Source: Larus michahellis
Taxonomy: Eukaryota; Chordata; Aves; Charadriiformes; Laridae
DNA: 64,000 nt
Direction: 5' to 3'
Assembly: GCF_964199755.1 (NCBI RefSeq)
Contig: NC_133929.1
Coordinates: forward strand, 3,551,806-3,615,805
The notes under the pieces are model-generated. The model saw only the letters and a list, made by a program, of their open reading frames with translations, was not told the DNA's origin and made no database searches. The first letter of the stretch is position 1, and each line of letters begins with the position of its first letter. Below, piece after piece: positions 1 through 11,091 of the stretch. Made by a program: the position numbers and the translations under genes.

Positions 1-814
1 AGGAGGAAGAGGCAGAACCAGAGATAATTACTCGATCCCTATCCCTGAGTGAGCTGCGGGATATGCAAAAAGATTTCAGCCAACTTTCAGGCGAGCACAT
101 TGTCACCTGGCTGCTCCGGTGCTGGGATAATGGGGCCAGTAGCCTGGAATTAGAGGATAGGGAGGCCAGGCAGCTGGGATCCCTGTCTAGGGAAGGCGGC
201 ATTGACAAGGCAATTGGGAAGAAGACCCAAGCCCTCAGCCTCTGGAAACGACTCCTGTCAGGCGTGAGGGAGAGGTACCCCTTCAGTGAGGATGTTGTAT
301 GTCACCCAAGCAAGTGGACCACCATGGAAAGAGGTATCCCCAGGACCTGAGGGAAATAGCCGTGCGGGAGATGATTTACTATGACTTTGACAATGCACAG
401 TTACCCACAGACCCTGATGAGGTGCAGTGCACAAGGCCCATGTGGCGGAAGTTTGTACGGAGCGCACCACCGTCATATGCCAACTCACTGGCAGTAATGG
501 AATGGAAAGGTGAAGAGGGACCAACAGTGGATGAGGTGGCTGGCCGGCTCCGGAGATATGAAGGAAGTCTCTCTTCCCCCCTTGTCTCAGCTGTGGAGAA
601 ACTGTCCTGGAAGGTCCAGCAGCTTGAAGGGAATATGTCCTACTCCCCACCTGCATGGGCCAGCATCTCAGCTATTAGGAGCAGGCATTTCCCCACTCGA
701 GAGAGAGAGTACAGAGGGTACACACCAGGAGGCACCCTGTGGTTCTACCCACATGACCACCGGGAGGACATGAGGAAGTGGGATGGACAACCTACTTGGA
801 TCCTGCAGACACGG
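1..814 (+). pseudogene. gag fragment of ERVL-like element
   Basis: Two overlapping open stretches (63-350 and 299-835) read as one gag region with a frame change near 340. The first contains WLLRCWDNGA and a Ser/Gly-rich LGSLSREGGID stretch; the second contains DPDEVQCTRPMW. Close counterparts occur in the - strand copy at 8772-9525, which identifies the region. The fragment is cut at 815 by an inserted LTR. The short motifs quoted are read directly from the sequence; the gag assignment follows from position upstream of protease and from the second copy. Confidence 0.75.
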
Positions 815-1520
815 TGTTGCGGGCGGAGTGAATAACTTCACTTGTAAGAGAGAAACAGTGAAATATTTATTAATATAAAACAGTGATTTAACAAAGTCAG
901 TAGTGAATGCGACAGTGTTTTACGAGATTCGATGGCGAGGCACACTTGATTATTTACTGCACAGAGGCCAGGGTCAGACAAGCTGTCAGGGAGACCCTCC
1001 CGTTGAGTCACGAGGTTCAGAAAGGACCCCCTGGCTTTCTAAACTCCTTCTCAGAGAGGAGCCTAGGGGCGGCTGGATCCACTCCTAGTCCCAGACTTGG
1101 TCAACGGTTTGTGTCTAAAGGATTCTATATGCGCAATCAATCCTTATCTCACTCAGCTAAGATTTCAAAGTTTAGCATGCTATCAGTCACTTACCGAGAA
1201 TCTGCTGCGGCAAGGAATCTCTCAGCCTCGAGGAGCAGAACCTTAAGCGAGCGTCCCCACTCAAGGGGAGATCCTGGCGTGCAGCCCGCTGCCATGCAGG
1301 AGAGCTCAAAGGGCTCTTGGGCTGTCCGCTATTTATGGAGTAAGATAATTGACCTATAGTCATATTCCCATGGGAACAAGATGTCTAGGCCCCCACTCGA
1401 GACAGTGTTTTGACTGTGTTGCCAGGCATCTCCCACAGTTCAAGTGCAACTCATCACGACTCCCACTGATGGCCATGGCTTGAGCAGGAGCTGGGGGGAA
1501 GGGGAGAGCACATTGCTACA
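815..1520 (-). mobile_element. solo LTR nested in ERVL-like gag
   Basis: A 706-bp segment beginning TGTTGCGGGC and ending GCTACA interrupts the gag reading. It is flanked by CACGG (810-814) and CACGA (1521-1525), a 5-bp target duplication with one mismatch. The sequence to its right resumes the gag text seen uninterrupted in the - copy around 8500. On the - strand it has a TATA-like ATAAATAG near 1335 and an AATAAA near 870, giving the orientation. The reading frames inside it (903-1359) are therefore not genes. Confidence 0.75.
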
Positions 1521-2713
1521 CACGAGTACAGGAGTTGCAAGGAAGGACAAGCACAAAAGGGGATCCCTCCAGGAAAAGTGCCGCCCTGGTTTCCAGCGGG
1601 CAGTTCCCCAGACAGAGCAGAAGGCCTGATCTTGCTTCTGATCCTCTTGAAGGGACTTCCAAGTCATTTATGCAAGAAGTGAGTAACGGATACTCTGACC
1701 AGGATTAGAGGGGCCCTGCCTCCGGCCAGGTGGAGGAAAGGGGCAACCAGGTTTATTGGACGGTGTGGATTCGATGGCCTGGCACATCAGACCCACAGGA
1801 GTATGAGGCTCTAGTGGACACGGGTGCACAGTGCACCCTAATACCATCAAGCTATAGAGGGGCAGAACCCATCTGTATTGCTGGGGTGACAGGGGGATCC
1901 CAAGAGTTGACTGTACTGGAGGCGGAAGTGAGCCTAACTGGGAATGAGTGGCAAAAGCATCCCATTGTGACTGGCCCAGAGGCTCCATGCATCCTTGGCA
2001 TAGATTACCTCAGGAGAGGGCATTTTAAGGACCCAAAAGGGTACCGGTGGGCCTTTGGCATAGCTGCCTTGGAGACGGAGGAAGTTAAACAGTTGTCTAC
2101 CTTGCCTGGTCTCTCGGAGGACCCTTCTGTTGTGGGGTTGTTGAGGGTCGAAGAACAACAGGTGCCGATCGCTACCACAACGGTGCATCGGAGGCAATAT
2201 CGCACTAATCGAGACTCTCTGATTCCCATCCATGAGCTGATTCGTCAACTAGAGGTTCAAGGAGTGATCAGCAAGACTCGCTCACCCTTTAACAGTCCCA
2301 TATGGCCGGTGCAAAAATCAAATGGAGAGTGGAGGCTAACTGTAGACTATCATGGCCTGAATGAAGTCACGCCACCGCTGAGCGCTGCCGTGCCGGACAT
2401 GCTAGAACTGCAGTACGAACTGGAGTCCAAGGCAGCCCAGTGGTATGCCACAGCTGATATAGCCAATGCATTCTTCTCAGTCCCTTTGGCAGCAGAGTGC
2501 AGGCCACAGTTTGCTTTCACCTGGAGGGGTGTCCAGTACACCTGGCATCGACTGCCCCAGGGGTGGAAACACAGCCCCACCATTTGCCATGGACTGGTCC
2601 AGACTGCACTGGAACAGGATGGAGCTCCAGAACATCTGCAGTACATTGATGACATCATTGTATGGGGCAACACAGCAGAAGAAGTTTTTGAGAAAGGGAA
2701 TAAAATAGTCTGA
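1521..2713 (+). pseudogene. gag end, protease and reverse transcriptase N-half (ERVL-like)
   Basis: After a short gag remnant, an open frame from 1730 to 2713 carries an aspartic protease active site (LVDTGAQ, near 1813) and then the reverse transcriptase fingers and palm. These include LPQGW before the catalytic YIDD box (QYIDDIIVWG, near 2640-2670). The frame stops at 2711-2713, and the RT continues in another frame from about 2760. No separate start codon is expected, because gag-pol is normally made by frameshift or readthrough. Protease and RT active-site residues are still present, but the element as a whole is dead. Confidence 0.85.
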
Positions 2714-2821
2714 ATCCTTCTGAGAGCCAGTGTTGCCATAAAATGAAGTAAGGTCAAGGGACCTGCGCAGGAGATCCAGTTCTCAGGAATAAAATGGCAA
2801 GATGGACGCCGTCAGATCCCA

Positions 2822-3403
2822 ATGGATGTGATCAACGAAATAGCAGCTATGTCTCCACCAACTAGTAAAAAGGAAACACAAGCCTTCTTAGGCATTGTGG
2901 GTTTTTGGAGAATGCATATCCCAGATTACACTCTGATTGTGAGCCCTCTGTATCAAGTGACCCGGAAGAAGAACGACTTTAAATGGGGTCCTGAGCAACG
3001 ACAAGCTTTTGAACAAATCAAACAGGAAACAGTCCATGCAGTGGCCCTGGGGCCAGTCCGGGCAGGACAAGATGTTAAAAATGTGCTCTACACCCCAGCC
3101 GGGGAGAACGGCCCTACCTGGAGCCTCTGGCAGAAAGCACCAGGGGAGACCCGAGGTCGACCCCTAGGGTTTGGGAGTCGGGGATACAGGGGATCCGAAG
3201 CCCGCTACACTCCAACAGAAAAAGAGATATTGGCAGCATATGAAGGGGTTCGAGCTGCTTCGGAAGTGGTTGGTACAGAAGCACAGCTCCTCTTAGCACC
3301 TCGACTGCCGGTGCTGGGCTGGATGGTCAAAGAAAGGGTCCCCATCACACATCATGCAACTAATGCTACATGGAGTAAGTGGATTGCACTGATCACACAG
3401 TGA
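2822..3403 (+). pseudogene. reverse transcriptase thumb/connection (ERVL-like)
   Basis: An open frame continues the polymerase after a frame change between 2713 and 2822. It has the AFLGIVGFWRMHIPDY-type thumb text and a connection region up to a stop at 3401-3403, after ALITQ. A matching stretch without this stop lies on the - strand at 6531-7031 and 7113-7331, showing that the stop is a lesion in this copy. Confidence 0.8.
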
Positions 3404-3409
3404 ACTCGA

Positions 3410-4275
3410 ATGGGAAACCCCAGTCGCCCAGGAATTCTGGAAGTGATCATGGACTGGCCAGAAGGCAAGGATTGCGGAATGTCACCAGAGGAGGAGGTGA
3501 CGCGTGCAGAAGAGGCCCCACCATATAATAAACTGCCAGGAAATGAGAAGAAATATGCCCTGTTCACTGATGGGTCCTGCCGGATTGTGGGAAAGCATCG
3601 AAAGTGGAAGGCTGCTGTGTGGAGTCCTACACGCCAAGTTGCAGAAGCCAGTGAAGGACAAGGTGAATCGAGCCAGTTTGCAGAGGTGACAGCCATCCAG
3701 CTGGCTTTGGACATTGCCGAGCGAGAAAAAGGGCCAGTACTTGATCTCTACACTCACTCATGGAGGGTGGCAAATGCTCTCTGGGGGTGGCTACAGCAGT
3801 GGAAGCAGGGCAACTGGCAGCGCAGAGGCAAACCCATCTGGGCTGCTGAACTATGGAAAGATATTGCTGCCCGGATAGAGAATCTGGTTGTGAAAGTACG
3901 CCACGTAGATGCCCATGTGCCCAGGAATCGGGCCACGGAGGAACATCAGATCAACCAGCAGGTGGATCGGGCTGCTAGGATTGGAGTGGCTCAGGTGGAT
4001 CTGGACTGGCAACATAGGGGCGAACTATTCATAGCTCGGGGGGCCCATGACTCCTCAGGCCATCAAGGGAGAGATGCGACATATAGATGGGCTCGTGACC
4101 GAGGGGTGGACTTGACCATGGACACTATTGCACAGGTCATCCATGAATGTGAGACGTGCGCTGCAATCAAGCAAGCCAAGCGGTTAAAGCCTCTCTGGTA
4201 TGGAGGACGATGGCTGAAATATAAATCTGGGGAGGCCTGGCAGATTGATAGTTCTTTCCTGTATTGGAAAAGCTC
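3410..4275 (+). pseudogene. RNase H and integrase zinc-binding region (ERVL-like)
   Basis: RNase H begins near 3550 with FTDGSC (first catalytic Asp) and continues with a Glu in the FAEVTAIQLAL helix. The third acidic position reads YTHSW rather than the usual TDS-type motif, so a catalytic Asp looks lost. A zinc-binding H-H-C-C region follows (GHQGRD near 4060 and HECETCAAI near 4140-4175). The reading then runs into LTR-end sequence at 4276. The last part of the open frame (to 4495) is not integrase. Confidence 0.8.
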
Positions 4276-4324
4276 GAGAGAGCGGCACGTGGTTCTTTGT
4301 TGCCATCTGAGGTCAAACCACGAC
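4276..4324 (+). repeat. 49-base LTR 3' end fused to integrase
   Basis: These bases are nearly the same as the last bases of the solo LTR at 9823-10196, including GGTTCTTTGTTGCCATCTGA and the terminal CGACA. Direct attachment to pol shows an internal deletion that removed the rest of integrase and of the 3' LTR. Confidence 0.7.
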
Positions 4325-4498
4325 ACTTGCTTATATCACTGTAAGCTACATCTCTACTTGGAACTTTGCTGGTATATTTTCCTTTCTCCATGGTACGATT
4401 TTGTTACTCTCCAGCCAGCTCAATATGTCAGCAAAACTTTGAAGTCTAGACTGTATGTTAACTTTACCATAAGTCTTTCGATATCAGAAATATGATAC
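4325..4498. other. short unassigned spacer
   Basis: About 170 AT-rich bases between two retroviral elements. I see no gene or repeat here. Confidence 0.5.
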
Positions 4499-5052
4499 TG
4501 TTTTGGTTTGGGCCACGTTATCCAATGACGAGAGAACAGACGCTCTCCCCCACCTATTGCTCCCAGGAGAGGAAGAAGAGAGATAGAGAGATTTATGAGT
4601 TCAGAAAAACACTGAACTACTTTAATGAAATATTAATAATAAAATAAAAAGGATAATAACGAAGAGATATAATATATACAAACATACACAAAACCCTATG
4701 AAGCTCCCAGGGAGATGGCACCAGCAGGCACTGGGAAAGTTCCACAATAGACTCAGTGACAAAATGGAAACAGATTCCAGAATACTCTAAACAGCACTAA
4801 ACGAAGAGAACCATTGAAGAAGGCACCCAATCTTTTTCATCCCTCAGCTTTTATCCTGAGCATGGCAGATGGGCTGGAATACCTGATTGGTCAGCTTGGG
4901 TCACCTGACCTGTCCACTCCTCCCCACAGGTGGGACCCCTCCATGGGGTAAACAACCAGGTCAGCTGACCCTGGTTGCCACAGCAACAAGTGTGAGCAAG
5001 AGCCTCTCTCCCTGAACAGAAAGTGGGCTCTGCTCCACCCCGAACCAGGACA
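4499..5052 (-). repeat. 3' LTR of the inverted ERVL-like provirus
   Basis: On the - strand it starts TGTCCTGGTTCGGGG (at 5052) and ends in AAACCAAAACA (at 4499). It matches the interrupted 5' LTR at 10751-12570, for instance in a shared block of TTTATGAGTT, ATTAATAATAAAATAAAA and the CCAATGACGAGA region. A relative occurs in + orientation at 35893-36645. A TATA-like box (ATAAAAGC on the - strand, near 4855) lies in U3. Confidence 0.85.
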
Positions 5053-5066
5053 TTCCACCCCTTAGT
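5053..5066 (-). other. polypurine tract before 3' LTR
   Basis: On the - strand the bases just before the LTR read AAGGGGTGGAA. The same tract precedes the related LTR at 35893. This is the expected position of the plus-strand primer in reverse transcription. Confidence 0.7.
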
Positions 5067-5229
5067 CCATACCATTGGCATCATGCTCAGATCACTAATA
5101 CTTCTTATCCATCAAATATATACATATACAGATATATAGAGATCAGTCATGTATGATTTGTCTCTATACACAAGAGTTCATTAAGTCCATTTAGTTCATA
5201 AGTGCAGAGTCTCATCTATCCTAGCAGAC

Positions 5230-6231
5230 TCAGAACTGAGTATTCTCACCCAGGGTTAGATTTCCTTGAGGCACACATTGAGCTTCTCCATTCTCCAGCA
5301 TCACCCACCAAGTACATCCAGGCCCTTGAGCAAACACAGTCCCACGAATGGGTTTGCCTTTGCCTGAGGCAGGAAAAGCCCAAACGGTTTTCCCTAACAT
5401 ATCCCTTTCATGCACCACAGGGACTTTATCCCCTTCTACTGCATGTAAAAGGTCTGACTGAGCAGGACCAGCTCGATTGATGGATCCCCTGGTGTTAACT
5501 AACCAGGTAGCTTGTGCTAAAGGCTTGTCCCAATTTTTGAAGGATCCACCCCCCATTGCTTTCAGGGTGGTTTTTAATAGTCCATTGTACCGTTCAATTT
5601 TCCCAGAAGCTGGTGCATGACAGGGGATCTGCTATACCCACTCAATGCCATGTTCTTTTGCCCAATTACTTATAAGACTGTTTTTGAAATGAGTCCCACT
5701 GTCTGACTCAGTTCCTTCTGGAGTACCGTGTCGCCACGAGACTTGCCTTTCAAGGCCCAGGATGGTATTCTGGGCAGCAGCATGGGGCACGGCGTAGGTT
5801 TCCAACCATCCGGTGCTTCCTTCTACCATAGCAAGCAGATAGCACTTACCCTGGTGGGTTTGAGGGAGCGTGATGTAGTCAGTTTGCCAGGCCTCCCCAT
5901 ACTTATATTTCAGCCGTCATCCCCCATACCACAAAGGTTTTAACCTTTTAGCTTGCTCGATTTCGGCGCATGTTTCACAGTTGTGGATAACCTGTGCAAT
6001 AGCGTCCATGGTTAAATCCACCCCTCGGTCACGGGCCCATTTGTATGTTTCATCCCTTCCTTGATGGCCTGAAGTGTCATGGGCCCACCGAGCTAAAAAC
6101 AGTTCACCTTTATGTTCCCAGTCCAAATCTGTCTGGAAAATCTTAGCAGCCTGGTCCACTTGATGATTGTTTTGAAGTTCCTCAGTGGCCCGACTCATGG
6201 GTATGTGGGCATCTACATGGCATACTTTCAC
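5230..6231 (-). pseudogene. integrase (ERVL-like), decayed
   Basis: On the - strand, 6231-5917 carries the zinc-binding H-H-C-C domain (GHQGRD, HNCETCAEI). 5829-5632 carries the catalytic core around TESDSGTHF with its Asp. 5556-5230 is the C-terminal region (NTRGSINRAG, SGKGKPIRG). The three stretches are in different frames with stops between them, so the protein is not made. A close relative of the C-terminal region lies at 27787-28101. Confidence 0.8.
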
Positions 6232-6249
6232 GACTAGTTTTCCTAGCCG

Positions 6250-7031
6250 GTCAGAAATATCTCACCATAATTCAGCAGCCCAGATGGGTTTACCTCTGCG
6301 CTGCCAGTTGCTCTGCTTCCACTGCTGTAACCACCCCCACAGAGCATTTGCCACCACCCATGAGTCAGTACAGAGATCGAGTATTGGCCACTTCTCTCCT
6401 TCGGCAATGCCTAGGGCCAGCTGGATGGCTTTTACCTCTGCAAATTGACTCTGTTCACCTTCTCCTTCAGTAGCTTCTGCGACTTCTCACGTAGGACTCC
6501 ATACAGCAGCTTTCCACTTTCGATGCTTTCCTACAATACAACAAGACCCATCAGAGCATACTGTTTCTCATTATCTGAGAGTTCGTTATATGGTGGGGCT
6601 TCCTCAGCACGAGTCACCACCTCCTCTGGTGGCATTGTGAAGTCTGTGCCTTCAGGCCAGTTTGTGATCTCTTCTACAATTCCTGGATGATTGGGGTTTC
6701 CTATTCGAGCTCGCTGTGTGATTAAGGCAACCCACTTACTCCAGGTAGCATCGGTGCCATGATGAGTAGAAGGAACTTTACCCTTGAACATCCAGCCCAG
6801 CACTGGTAATCGGGGCGCCAGGAGGAGCTGTGCTTCAGTACCAATTACCTCTGAAGCAGCTCTGACTCCTTCATATGCTGCCAGGATTTCTTTCTCAGTT
6901 GGGGTATAATTGGCCTCGGAGCCTTTGTATCCTCGACTCCAGAATCCTAGGGCTCGACCTCGAGTCTCCCCTGGTGCTCTCTGCCAGAGGCTCCAGGTAG
7001 GGCCATTGTCCCCGGCTGCCATGTAGAGCAC
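6250..7031 (-). pseudogene. RT connection and RNase H (ERVL-like), decayed
   Basis: The open stretch 7031-6531 on the - strand reads through the connection region (PGETRGRALGFWSRG, ALITQRARIGN) into the start of RNase H. The rest of RNase H continues with frame changes to about 6250. Comparison with the + copy at 3072-3960 shows the same order. The stop after ALITQ in the + copy is absent here. Confidence 0.75.
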
Positions 7032-7079
7032 ATATTTAATGTCCCATCCTGTTCAGACTGGTCCAAGGGCTACTGTGTG

Positions 7080-7790
7080 CACAATCTCTTGTTTAATTTG
7101 CTCAAAGGCCTGTCACTGCTCAGGACCCCACGTAAACTCGTTTTTCTTTCGAGTCACTTCATAGAGAGGTTTCACAATCTGACTATAACCTGGAACATGC
7201 ATTCTCCAGAAACCCACAACCCCTAAGAAGGCTTGTGTTTCCTTTTTGTCAGTAGGTGGGGACATAGCTGTTATTTTGTTCATCACATCCATTGGGACCT
7301 GGCGACAACCATCTTGCCACTTAATTCCCAAGAACTGGATGTCTCATGCAGGTCCCTTGACCTGCACAAACCCCTGACCTCTTTTTATGGCAAAACCTGC
7401 TTTCAGAAGAATGTTGATTATCTTCTTACCTTTCTTGAAAACTTCTTCTGCTGTACTACCCCACACCATGAGGTCATCAATGTATTGCAGGTGTTCTGGA
7501 GCTCCACCCTTCTCCAGTGCAGTCTGGACCAGTCCATGGCAAATGGTGGGGCTTCTGGGGCAGTCGATTCCAGGTGTACTGGAGGCCTCTCCAGGTGAAA
7601 GCAAACTGTGGCCTGCACTCTGCTGCTAAAGGAACAGAGAAGAAGGCATTAGCAATGTCAGCTGTGGCATACCACTGGGCTGCCTTGGACTCCAGTTCAT
7701 ACTGCAGTTCTAGCATGTCTGGCACAGCCAGAAGCCATCAGGCTTTCGCACTGGCCATATCAGGCTGTTAAAGGGTGAGTGAATCTTGCT
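7080..7790 (-). pseudogene. reverse transcriptase palm/thumb (ERVL-like), decayed
   Basis: Frames 7725-7477, 7604-7344 and 7331-7113 on the - strand together cover the palm (FFSVPLAAECRPQF; QYIDDLMVWGS at the catalytic site) and the thumb (AFLGVVGFWRMHVPGY). There are frame changes between them. Protease lies directly upstream at 7866-8300. Confidence 0.8.
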
Positions 7791-7865
7791 GATCACTCCT
7801 TGGGTCTCCAGCTGACGAATCAGCTTATGGATGGGAACCAGGGGGTCTCACTTAGTGCGATACTG

Positions 7866-8300
7866 TCATTGATGCACTGTGGCAGTAGCAATTGGCACCT
7901 GCTGTTCTTTAACCCTCAGCAGTCCCACCACAGAAGGGTCATCTGAAAGGCCAGGTAAGGCAGACAGCTGTGTAATGTCCTCAGTCTCTACAGCTGCTAT
8001 ACCAAAAGCCCACCCATACCCTTTTGGGTCTTTGAAATACCCTCTCTTGAGGTAGTCCATGCCAAGGATGCATGGAGTATCATCTGGGCCAGTCACAATG
8101 GGGTGCTTCTCCCATTTATTCCCATTCAGGCTCACTTTGGCCTCCAGTACAGTCAGTTCTTGAGACCCACCTGTCACTCCAGAAATAGTGACAGATTCTG
8201 TCCCTTTACGATTCAATGGCAGTAGGGTGCACTGTGCACCAGTGTCCACCAGGGCTGTATGTTTTTGTGGCTCTAATGTGCCAGGCCATGGAATCCACAC
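7866..8300 (-). pseudogene. retroviral aspartic protease (ERVL-like)
   Basis: The - strand frame of 144 codons carries the active-site box ALVDTGAQC and the hydrophobic CILGMDYL stretch typical of retropepsins. It sits between gag and RT as expected. The + strand counterpart is near 1770-2130. Confidence 0.8.
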
Positions 8301-9525
8301 AGTCCAATAAACCCTGTTGTCCCTCTCCTCCTCCTGGCTGGAGGCAGGGCCCCCCTAATGTTGAGTACAACATCTACAATTAGCAGATGAGTTCCTATCC
8401 AGACTGGAGAACCGCTTACCACAGACTGGAGCAGCCACTCTCCTGCAAGAATTCTTTCTTCCATCTGCTTTATCTTGCAACTCAAGCACCCGTGCCTGTA
8501 GGACCGGGGTAGGTTTTTTATCCCACTTCCTCGTGTCCTCTCCATAGTTGCAGAGGGAAAGCCACAGCAAATCAAACAGTTTTTCAAGCAATTTATCATT
8601 TTTCTTAACCATTTCCTCATTTTTCTTGGCTGTTGTCTTGGTCATTTTCTCAATCATTTTCTCGGTTTTCTCAGTCATTTTTCCACGGCTGCCACAGTGA
8701 GGGGACAAGAGAGACTGTCTTCATACTGTTGTACCCTGTTAGCCACTTCATTTACAGTTGGTGTATCGGCATCAGATCCTCCCCAGGCCATTGTTGACAA
8801 AGTGTGGGAATACACTGATGGTGCACTCTGCACAAACTTCCTCAGCAAAGATCATTTGCGATGGCATTTCATCAGGGTCTACATTCACTTGGCAGTCACC
8901 ATAATTCACCTCTTGCACAGCCAGTTCCCTCAGGTACTTGATACCTTTTTCCATGCTGGTCCATTTGCTTGGACAGCATTTGATATCATCCTTAAAGGGA
9001 TATCTGCCCTTTACGGCTGATACCAGTTGCCTCCAGAGACTGAGGATGTCTGCCTGTCTCCCAATTGCTTTATCAGTACCTCCATCTCTGGCCAGGTTTC
9101 CCAACTGCTTAGCCTCTCTGCCATCTTAAGTCTATGGTATTGGCCCCATTGTCCCAGCATTGGAGCAACCAGGTGATAAGTGTCTCCCCTTCATGATGAC
9201 TAAAGTCCTTCCTCGTATTTCGCAAATCCATCATAGAGAAGGATTTAACAATTATTTCTGCATCTGAGTCCTCCTCCTGTGCTGACACTGCCTGAGAAGG
9301 ACCCTTTCTCAAATCTTTGTCAGAAGAACTCTCTCCCATGCTACCTGGCTTGAGCTGGTCTTTTTCGTAAGGGGCAGGGGAATGAGCTGACCTCCTTTTC
9401 TGCTTCCTGGTCACTGGGGCAACTTGGACCTGTTCTGATGGAATTTGAATAGCAACAGTAGTTGTTGTCGAAGGAGTTGGAGTAGTGACAGTGCTCATTG
9501 TCAAGGCTAGAGCAGCTGGTGCCAA
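8273..9525 (-). pseudogene. gag (ERVL-like), decayed
   Basis: Frames 9525-9109, 9104-8772, 8708-8355 and 8620-8273 on the - strand cover gag. The N-terminal part is Pro/Thr/Ala-rich, followed by the same WLLQCWDNGA box as in the + copy and the DPDEM region. Near 8590-8700 there is a tandem Lys/Glu/Met-rich stretch (units of about seven residues such as EKMIEKMTK and KKNEEMVKK) that looks like an expanded coiled coil; I did not see it in the + copy. Upstream, 9589-9810 is a low-complexity Ala/Pro/Thr or His/Pro stretch depending on frame. Confidence 0.75.
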
Positions 9526-9822
9526 TACGGGCTTGCAATAGAGGTTCAGAGGGCGTGGCTGATGCCAGTGCAGGCCGCAGAGTAACTTTTACTGTATGCT
9601 GCTGAGTGACTGGAGCCAGGATGGGCAGGGGCTTTGCCTGCACCAGTAGGGGGGTGGCCAGTGCTGGTGTGGGGGTAGCTGGTACAGCTGGGGCCGTGGC
9701 TGGTGCCAGTAGGAGTGAGCACGTGGCTTCCGCTGGTGCCAGTGGGGGAGTTGCTTGGGGAGTGGCTTGTGCCCGTATGGACTGGGGATTGGCCCGTGGG
9801 ATTTGAGGAGCAGCAGCATATG

Positions 9823-10196
9823 TGTCCTGGTTCTGGTGGGGATAGGGTTAATTCTCCCCAGGCTCTGGCAGGGACACAGGTATTCCATCCCGTGTGAGTC
9901 GTGCCCAGTCAGTAGCCGGGAGGTGCTGGGGGGTGGGGCAGGAAGTCACGGCTTGGGAGTGGGCTAAGGTGTCCCGGGTCTGATCGGTGAGTGGTGGTAC
10001 CGTAATTGTGTTTGTACATTCCTCTGTCCGTGTTATTGTTGTTGTTTTCCTGTTCCCTTTGCTGTTCTGTTAAACTGCCTTTGTCTCAACACACGAGTTT
10101 TGCCTTTTTCTTCCGATTCTTCCCCGTGGCTGGGGGGAAGAGTTTGAGAGAGCGTCCGCATGGTTCTTTGTTGCCATCTGAGGTCAAACCATGACA
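9823..10196 (+). mobile_element. LTR inserted in the gag leader of the inverted provirus
   Basis: It runs from TGTCCTGGTTCTGG to CAAACCATGACA, 374 bp, with TTAAACTGCC near 10070 as polyadenylation-type sequence. Its last 49 bases match 4276-4324. It resembles the family of the LTR at 16878-17383. I find no target duplication (ATATG left, TGTCA right), so one boundary may have been altered. Confidence 0.7.
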
Positions 10197-10725
10197 TGTC
10201 ACACAATACCCACTCCTGCACTGGTGTTGAACAAAAAAAAACACCCTTGCAATACATTCAGGAAAACCAACAACAAAATCATGATTTTATGAAAGTAACA
10301 TTCATTTTCTAAACAAACCAAAAGGTTTCCATCCCCTATCTCTCATGGTGTCACTTTGGCATAAGCATTAAAACGCGAAGTAAACCTTCCCCACATAAAA
10401 CCAAAAGTGTAATTAGTAATAGAATCCATCACGTGATGCCTGAGGTATGCAGGAAGAACCGTTATCCAAGTAATCGTATTACACATCTGAATGCAAATCC
10501 ACGCTAAAATAGCATGTTTAAACTACCACATACAAACACAGAGAGCAAATTAACTGTGCAACATATTTGGCAGTTTAAGCAGCATTGCATCAAGTAAATT
10601 CAAATAAAGCTCTCTAAAGGCACAAAATGACATTTGGCTCAAGAACAACACTATGTGAGCTGTCTGTTCTCCCTGAGCAAGCTGGAATTCAAACTATTCA
10701 GGCAATCTATCAGAGCCCTGGTGGA
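10197..10725 (-). other. ERVL-like provirus leader
   Basis: This is the stretch between gag and the primer-binding site of the inverted provirus. It is AT-rich with no open frame I can support; a packaging signal would be expected here but cannot be read by eye. Confidence 0.4.
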
Positions 10726-10743
10726 GCCCCACGTTGGGCACCA
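10726..10743 (-). other. primer-binding site, tRNA-Lys-like
   Basis: On the - strand, seven bases after the 5' LTR, the sequence is TGGTGCCCAACGTGGGGC. This differs at one base from the classic tRNA-Lys(1,2) primer-binding site. Position beside the LTR and TGG start support it. ERVL elements named for leucine would predict a different primer, so the class assignment should be checked. Confidence 0.75.
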
Positions 10744-11091
10744 ATAAACCTGTTGTGGTTTGGGCCAGATTGGCCAATGACGAGATGACAGATGGTCTCC
10801 CTCACCTCTCTCTCCAAGGAGAGGAAGGAGAGATAAAGAGATTTATGAGTTTAGAAGGAACTAAACTACTTTAATGAAATATTAATAATAAAATAAAAGG
10901 AAATAATGAAATAGATACAATATATACAAAACTGTGCCAAGCTCCCAGGATGACGATCACGTCACTGGCAGGCACTGGGGAAGTACCAGACTGGACTCAG
11001 CGATGGATGAGAACTGGACTCCAGATCTGGATTCAGGAATGCACGGATCAGGATCAAAGGCAGATGGACAGAGTCCTTGTCGGATGCTGGC

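Larger units (their letters stand above)
1..4324 (+). mobile_element. ERVL-like endogenous retrovirus, gag-pol fragment, decayed
   Basis: Retroviral gag, protease, reverse transcriptase, RNase H and the start of integrase follow one another on the + strand, broken by stops and frameshifts. The left end runs off the window, so the 5' LTR and gag start are not seen. The right end is abrupt: the integrase zinc-binding region runs straight into about 49 bases that match the last bases of the LTR at 9823-10196, so most of integrase and most of the 3' LTR are deleted. The same gene order, clearly related at protein level, recurs inverted at 5.2-9.5 kb. Placement in class III (ERVL-like) rests on the general look of the polymerase and on 5-bp target duplications of related LTRs. 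It is moderately sure. Confidence 0.85.

Noticed and set aside
9589..9897. Low-complexity frames on both strands near the provirus gag start
   Set aside because: Tandem GGTGCCAGT-like repeat opens several frames at once; only the Ala/Pro/Thr-rich - strand reading could belong to gag, and it is broken.
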